64,000 bases of DNA from Neolewinella xylanilytica (GTDB taxonomy: Bacteria > Bacteroidota > Bacteroidia > Chitinophagales > Saprospiraceae), in the NCBI RefSeq assembly GCF_002934605.1, contig NZ_PTJC01000006.1, positions 1,240,001-1,304,000 on the forward strand, in the 5' to 3' direction. This document shows, piece by piece, positions 60,969 to 64,000 of this stretch. Every line of letters begins with the position of its first letter. Within the stretch, counting starts at the first letter, position 1. A program made the translations under genes and the position numbers. The notes under the pieces were generated by a model that searched no databases, was not told the DNA's origin, and saw nothing but the letters and a program-made list of their open reading frames with translations.

Positions 60969-61457
60969 ATGCAACTACTGACTCACCGTCAGATCGACGC
61001 CAAGGTCACCCGCCTTGCCATGGAAATCCTGGAACACAACACGGCCGAAACCGAGTTGTACATCCTAGGTGTCAATAACCGGGGTATGGAGCTGGCCCGT
61101 AGGCTGGCCGGGGGGCTGCGAACGCTTTCGCAGTCACCCCTCCACCTCTGGAATCTGCGCATCGACCCCCGTAAGCCCCTCGACGGCGCCACGATACCGG
61201 ACCACGACGTGCAGGAGCTGAACGGGAAGCCGGTGCTGGTCGTAGACGACGTAGCCAACACCGGCCGAACGCTGTTTTACGCCCTCGGCGCCCTCAGAGA
61301 CGTACTGCCCGGCAAAATCGAGGTGGCCGTACTGGTGGACCGACAGCACAAGGAATGGCCCATTTACGTGACCTACAGTGGCCTGGTACTCTCCACCACG
61401 CTGGGAGACAACATTCTTGTGGAATTCGGGGAGGAAGACGCTGCCCTGCTGCAGTAA
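60969..61457 (+). CDS. pyrR: PyrR-like bifunctional regulator / uracil phosphoribosyltransferase
   Basis: The product has 162 residues. PRPP-binding motif VLVVDDVANTGRTLFYAL; LYILGVNNRGMELARRLA near the start; DRQHKEWPIYVTYSGLVLSTTLGDNILVEF at the end. In Bacilli PyrR binds pyr mRNA; here no pyr operon is adjacent, so a plain phosphoribosyltransferase role is possible. It begins 24 bp after glgX. Confidence 0.82.
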   Translation: MQLLTHRQIDAKVTRLAMEILEHNTAETELYILGVNNRGMELARRLAGGLRTLSQSPLHLWNLRIDPRKPLDGATIPDHDVQELNGKPVLVVDDVANTGRTLFYALGALRDVLPGKIEVAVLVDRQHKEWPIYVTYSGLVLSTTLGDNILVEFGEEDAALLQ

Positions 61458-61493
61458 GCTACCCGGGGCTACCGATCCGACAAGATGCTGGCA

Positions 61494-61508
61494 CCCGCGC
61501 TCCGGCGC
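61494..61508. repeat. 15-bp extragenic repeat, copy 10
   Basis: Exact CCCGCGCTCCGGCGC, 37 bp after the pyrR stop; forms an inverted pair with copy 11. Confidence 0.8.
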
Positions 61509-61551
61509 CCAACCCTGCTGCGCGCGCGGTACCGGCAAGGGGCAAATCGGG

Positions 61552-61566
61552 GCGCCGGAGCGCGGG
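61552..61566. repeat. 15-bp extragenic repeat, copy 11
   Basis: Exact complement of copy 10, 43 bp further on. The two can pair as a 15-bp stem. Confidence 0.8.
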
Positions 61567-61812
61567 AGAGAAGCGGTCGGTAGGAAAGACCGGCTCACCC
61601 ACCGGTTGCGCGAATGTGGTAGGCTTATGCGTAAGCACTGACGGGGAACCCTGGCTAATTGCAGCGACCGATAAGCGGAAGCGGGCCGGCCATTGGCCTG
61701 GAAGCTTTACTTTGCCAGTGTCAAAGACGGGCTGATCGTAAAATAGCCCGTATTCGACCGCCCTTCCCACATCCGATGTATTGCGGACCTGCTTATCTTC
61801 CCCCGCCCCAAA

Positions 61813-64000
61813 ATGAGAACTATGGCCACGCAAAAGAGAAAACGTTTTAAAAAAATCCTGGTAGCTAACCGGGGAGAAATTGCCATCCGCATCCTTCGCG
61901 CCGCGAGCGAACTGCAGATGCGCACCGTGGCCATTTATACCTACGAAGACCGCTACAGCCTGCACCGCTACAAGGCCGACGAGAGCTATCAGATCGGTCC
62001 CGACGACGAGCCGCTGCGCCCCTACATCGACATCAAGGCCATTATCCAAATGGCCAAGCAAAAGAACGTGGATGCCATTCACCCCGGCTACGGCTTCCTG
62101 TCGGAAAACGTCGATTTTGCCCGCGCCTGCCTGGAAGCGGGTATCGAGTTCGTCGGTCCCAGTCCGGACAGCATGGACCAGCTCGGCGATAAAGTGGCCG
62201 CCAAGGAACTGGCCCGGCGCGTCGGCGTTCCGTTGATTCAGGATAGCGACCAGGATATTTCTAACCCCGAAGTAGCGGCACAGGAAGCCGAACGCATTGG
62301 CTACCCGGTGATCATTAAGGCAGCCGCCGGGGGTGGCGGGCGCGGCATGCGGGTCGTACGCAATGAAAAGCAACTCCGCACGGAAGTAGTCGATGCCAGT
62401 AGCGAAGCAGAAAAAGCCTTCGGTAACGGGACGATCTTCCTCGAAAAATTCATCGAGAACCCCCGCCACATCGAAGTACAGCTCCTGGGCGACCGCCACG
62501 GCAACCTGGTGCACCTCTTCGAGCGCGACTGTTCCGTGCAGCGGCGCTTCCAGAAAGTAGTCGAGGTGGCGCCCGCCGCTAACCTGTCTCGGGAGACCAA
62601 GGACAAACTCTACGCCTACGCCCTGCAACTGGGCGAGGCCGTGGGCTACTACTGCGCCGGTACGGTGGAATTCCTGGTCGACCAGGACGAGTCCATCTAC
62701 TTCATCGAGGTCAATCCGCGCATCCAGGTGGAGCATACCGTTACGGAGGAGATCACGGGGATCGACCTGGTGCGGACGCAGTTTCTCGTCACCATGGGCT
62801 ACCGCCTCGACCACCCGACGATTTTCATTCGCAGCCAGGAGGATATCCAGGCCAACGGTTTCGCCGTCCAGTGCCGGGTGACCACGGAGGACCCGGGGAA
62901 CAACTTCAAGCCCGATTACGGTACCCTCATCGCCTACCGCTCGGCCAGTGGTATGGGCATCCGTCTGGACGCCGGCTCGGCCTTCCCGGGGGCGGTCATC
63001 TCACCCTACTTCGACAGCCTGCTGGTGAAGGTCACCAGTTCCGGCCGCACGCTTAAGGGGGCGGCGGAACGCCTCCACCGGGCCCTCCGGGAATTCCGGG
63101 TACGGGGCGTGAAGACCAACATCGGCTTCCTGCTTAACCTGCTGGAGAACCAGGACTTCCAGGAGGGCAAGGCCACGGTCCGCTTCATTCCCGACCACCC
63201 GGAGCTGATGGAGCTGCCTAATTTCCGCGACCGGGGTACCCGGCTGCTGCGCTACCTGGCCGACGTGATCGTCAACGACAACCCCGACGTCGGCAAGAAA
63301 AAGGAGCCCGGTCGGGTCTTCCTGCGGCCCGTCGTGCCGGCTTTCGATCCGTACGCGGAGGTGCCGAAGGGTAGCCGCGACCGGCTGAAGGAGCTCGGTC
63401 GGGACGGTTTCGTGGACTGGCTCCGCAACGAGAAGAAGATTCAGTACACGGACACTACCTTCCGCGACGCCCACCAGAGCCTGCTGGCCACCCGCATGCG
63501 GATGATCGACATGTTGAACGTAAGCCGCAGCTACGCGGCCAACCAGCCCGGCGATCTCTTCAGCATGGAAGTATGGGGAGGAGCCACCTTCGACGTTGCC
63601 CTCCGCTTTCTCATGGAAGACCCGTGGCGGCGGTTGCGCAAACTGCGGACGGCCATTCCGAATACCATCTTCCAGATGCTGCTGCGCGGCAGCAACGGGG
63701 TGGGGTACAAGGCCTATCCCGATAACCTCATCATCAAGTTTATCGAGGAAGCCGCCCGGGGCTCCATGCTCTATGATGCCGATGGGAAGGAAAGGGGTTA
63801 CGCCGGCGGTATCGACCTTTTCCGGATTTTCGATTCCCTTAACTGGGTGAAGAACATGGAAGTGTCGATCAAGACCGTAAGGGAGAACACCGATAGTCTG
63901 GCCGAAGCCTGCATCTGCTATTCCGGCGACCTGACCAATCCGGGGAATACCAAGTTCAACCTTCAATACTACATCGACCTGGCTAAGCGGCTGGAAAGCG
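61813..64000 (+). CDS. pyc: Pyruvate carboxylase, N-terminal part (runs past the window end)
   Basis: About 729 residues are visible. The biotin carboxylase part (KKILVANRGEIAIRILRAA; ATP-grasp loop KAAAGGGGRGMRVV; FIEVNPRIQVEHTVTEE) spans about 14-475. The carboxyltransferase part begins near 545 with YTDTTFRDAHQSLLATRMRM (metal-site Asp) and LFSMEVWGGATFDVALRFL. The biotin-carrier domain lies beyond 64000. It makes oxaloacetate from pyruvate, using ATP and bicarbonate. ATG at 61813; a second ATG at 61822 is also possible. Confidence 0.96.
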   Translation, partial: MRTMATQKRKRFKKILVANRGEIAIRILRAASELQMRTVAIYTYEDRYSLHRYKADESYQIGPDDEPLRPYIDIKAIIQMAKQKNVDAIHPGYGFLSENVDFARACLEAGIEFVGPSPDSMDQLGDKVAAKELARRVGVPLIQDSDQDISNPEVAAQEAERIGYPVIIKAAAGGGGRGMRVVRNEKQLRTEVVDASSEAEKAFGNGTIFLEKFIENPRHIEVQLLGDRHGNLVHLFERDCSVQRRFQKVVEVAPAANLSRETKDKLYAYALQLGEAVGYYCAGTVEFLVDQDESIYFIEVNPRIQVEHTVTEEITGIDLVRTQFLVTMGYRLDHPTIFIRSQEDIQANGFAVQCRVTTEDPGNNFKPDYGTLIAYRSASGMGIRLDAGSAFPGAVISPYFDSLLVKVTSSGRTLKGAAERLHRALREFRVRGVKTNIGFLLNLLENQDFQEGKATVRFIPDHPELMELPNFRDRGTRLLRYLADVIVNDNPDVGKKKEPGRVFLRPVVPAFDPYAEVPKGSRDRLKELGRDGFVDWLRNEKKIQYTDTTFRDAHQSLLATRMRMIDMLNVSRSYAANQPGDLFSMEVWGGATFDVALRFLMEDPWRRLRKLRTAIPNTIFQMLLRGSNGVGYKAYPDNLIIKFIEEAARGSMLYDADGKERGYAGGIDLFRIFDSLNWVKNMEVSIKTVRENTDSLAEACICYSGDLTNPGNTKFNLQYYIDLAKRLES

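Larger units (their letters stand above)
61458..61812. other. Intergenic region between pyrR and pyruvate carboxylase genes
   Basis: The 355 bp hold two opposite-facing copies of the 15-bp repeat at 61494 and 61552. I see no gene. Confidence 0.6.

Noticed and set aside
61459-63966. Long minus-strand open frames opposite the pyruvate carboxylase gene
   Set aside because: Shadow frames of a clear biotin carboxylase/carboxyltransferase gene.

Overview
The window looks like a chromosome segment of a GC-rich (roughly 60%) marine or halophilic member of the Bacteroidota, probably Saprospiria (Lewinella-like). The evidence is a Bacteroidota-type FtsZ tail ending in NSFLHDNVD, a type IX secretion (T9SS) sorting domain, Bacteroidota-style promoters (TTG/TAnnTTTG) with few Shine-Dalgarno sites, and an NDQ-type sodium-pump rhodopsin beside blh. 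That assignment is inference from gene content; there is no rRNA here. I see no tRNA, CRISPR array, prophage or insertion sequence.

Layout. 1-2.1 kb: 3' end of ftsZ, an OsmC peroxidase and a short-chain dehydrogenase. 2.1-9 kb: a translationally coupled Na+-pumping rhodopsin and retinal-producing blh, a TrkH cation channel, three small DoxX-like membrane proteins and a CPA2 cation/H+ antiporter with tandem USP domains. 9-12.2 kb: a frameshifted outer-membrane protein and a divergent GH92 glycosidase. 12.6-15.1 kb: a TrkH/TrkA K+ uptake pair. 15.2-25.3 kb: a complete Kdp K+-ATPase locus (NtrC-type sigma-54 regulator, a 30-residue membrane peptide, kdpF, kdpA, kdpB, kdpC, a porin, a KdpD consisting only of its sensor part, and a separate HAMP/PAS histidine kinase). 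The first 25 kb therefore concentrate Na+ export and K+ import, which suggests an ion-homeostasis neighbourhood.

25.4-30.6 kb: a large secreted T9SS cargo with two discoidin domains, then about 2 kb of poorly coding DNA with only weak ORFs and a perfect 15-bp hairpin. 30.6-37.2 kb: four genes of the planctomycete-like DUF1501/DUF1553/cytochrome c type. 37.4-40.1 kb: a DUF892 ferritin-like protein, a lipoprotein esterase and a Uma2-family protein. 40.2-46.1 kb: a hexuronate operon (uxaC, KDG kinase, KDPG aldolase, DctPQM TRAP transporter). 46.2-53 kb: metallo-beta-lactamase-fold protein, GNAT, small protein, Hsp15-like S4 protein, gpsA, YfhO-like membrane protein and a lipoprotein. 53.4-58 kb: beta-oxidation pair (fused hydroxyacyl-CoA dehydrogenase/enoyl-CoA hydratase plus thiolase), a small unknown and MarC. 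58.2-64 kb: CoA-binding protein, glycogen debranching enzyme, PyrR-like phosphoribosyltransferase and the 5' part of pyruvate carboxylase, cut by the window end.

An extragenic 15-bp repeat (CCCGCGCTCCGGCGC or its complement) occurs at eleven places, always outside confident genes and often just past gene ends. The most interesting points are the rhodopsin-blh pair with unusual residues at the cytoplasmic ion-uptake positions, the kdp promoter with two sigma-54-like elements and an uncharacterised small gene, the split KdpD, the repeat family, and a one-base lesion at the signal-peptide cleavage site of an outer-membrane protein.
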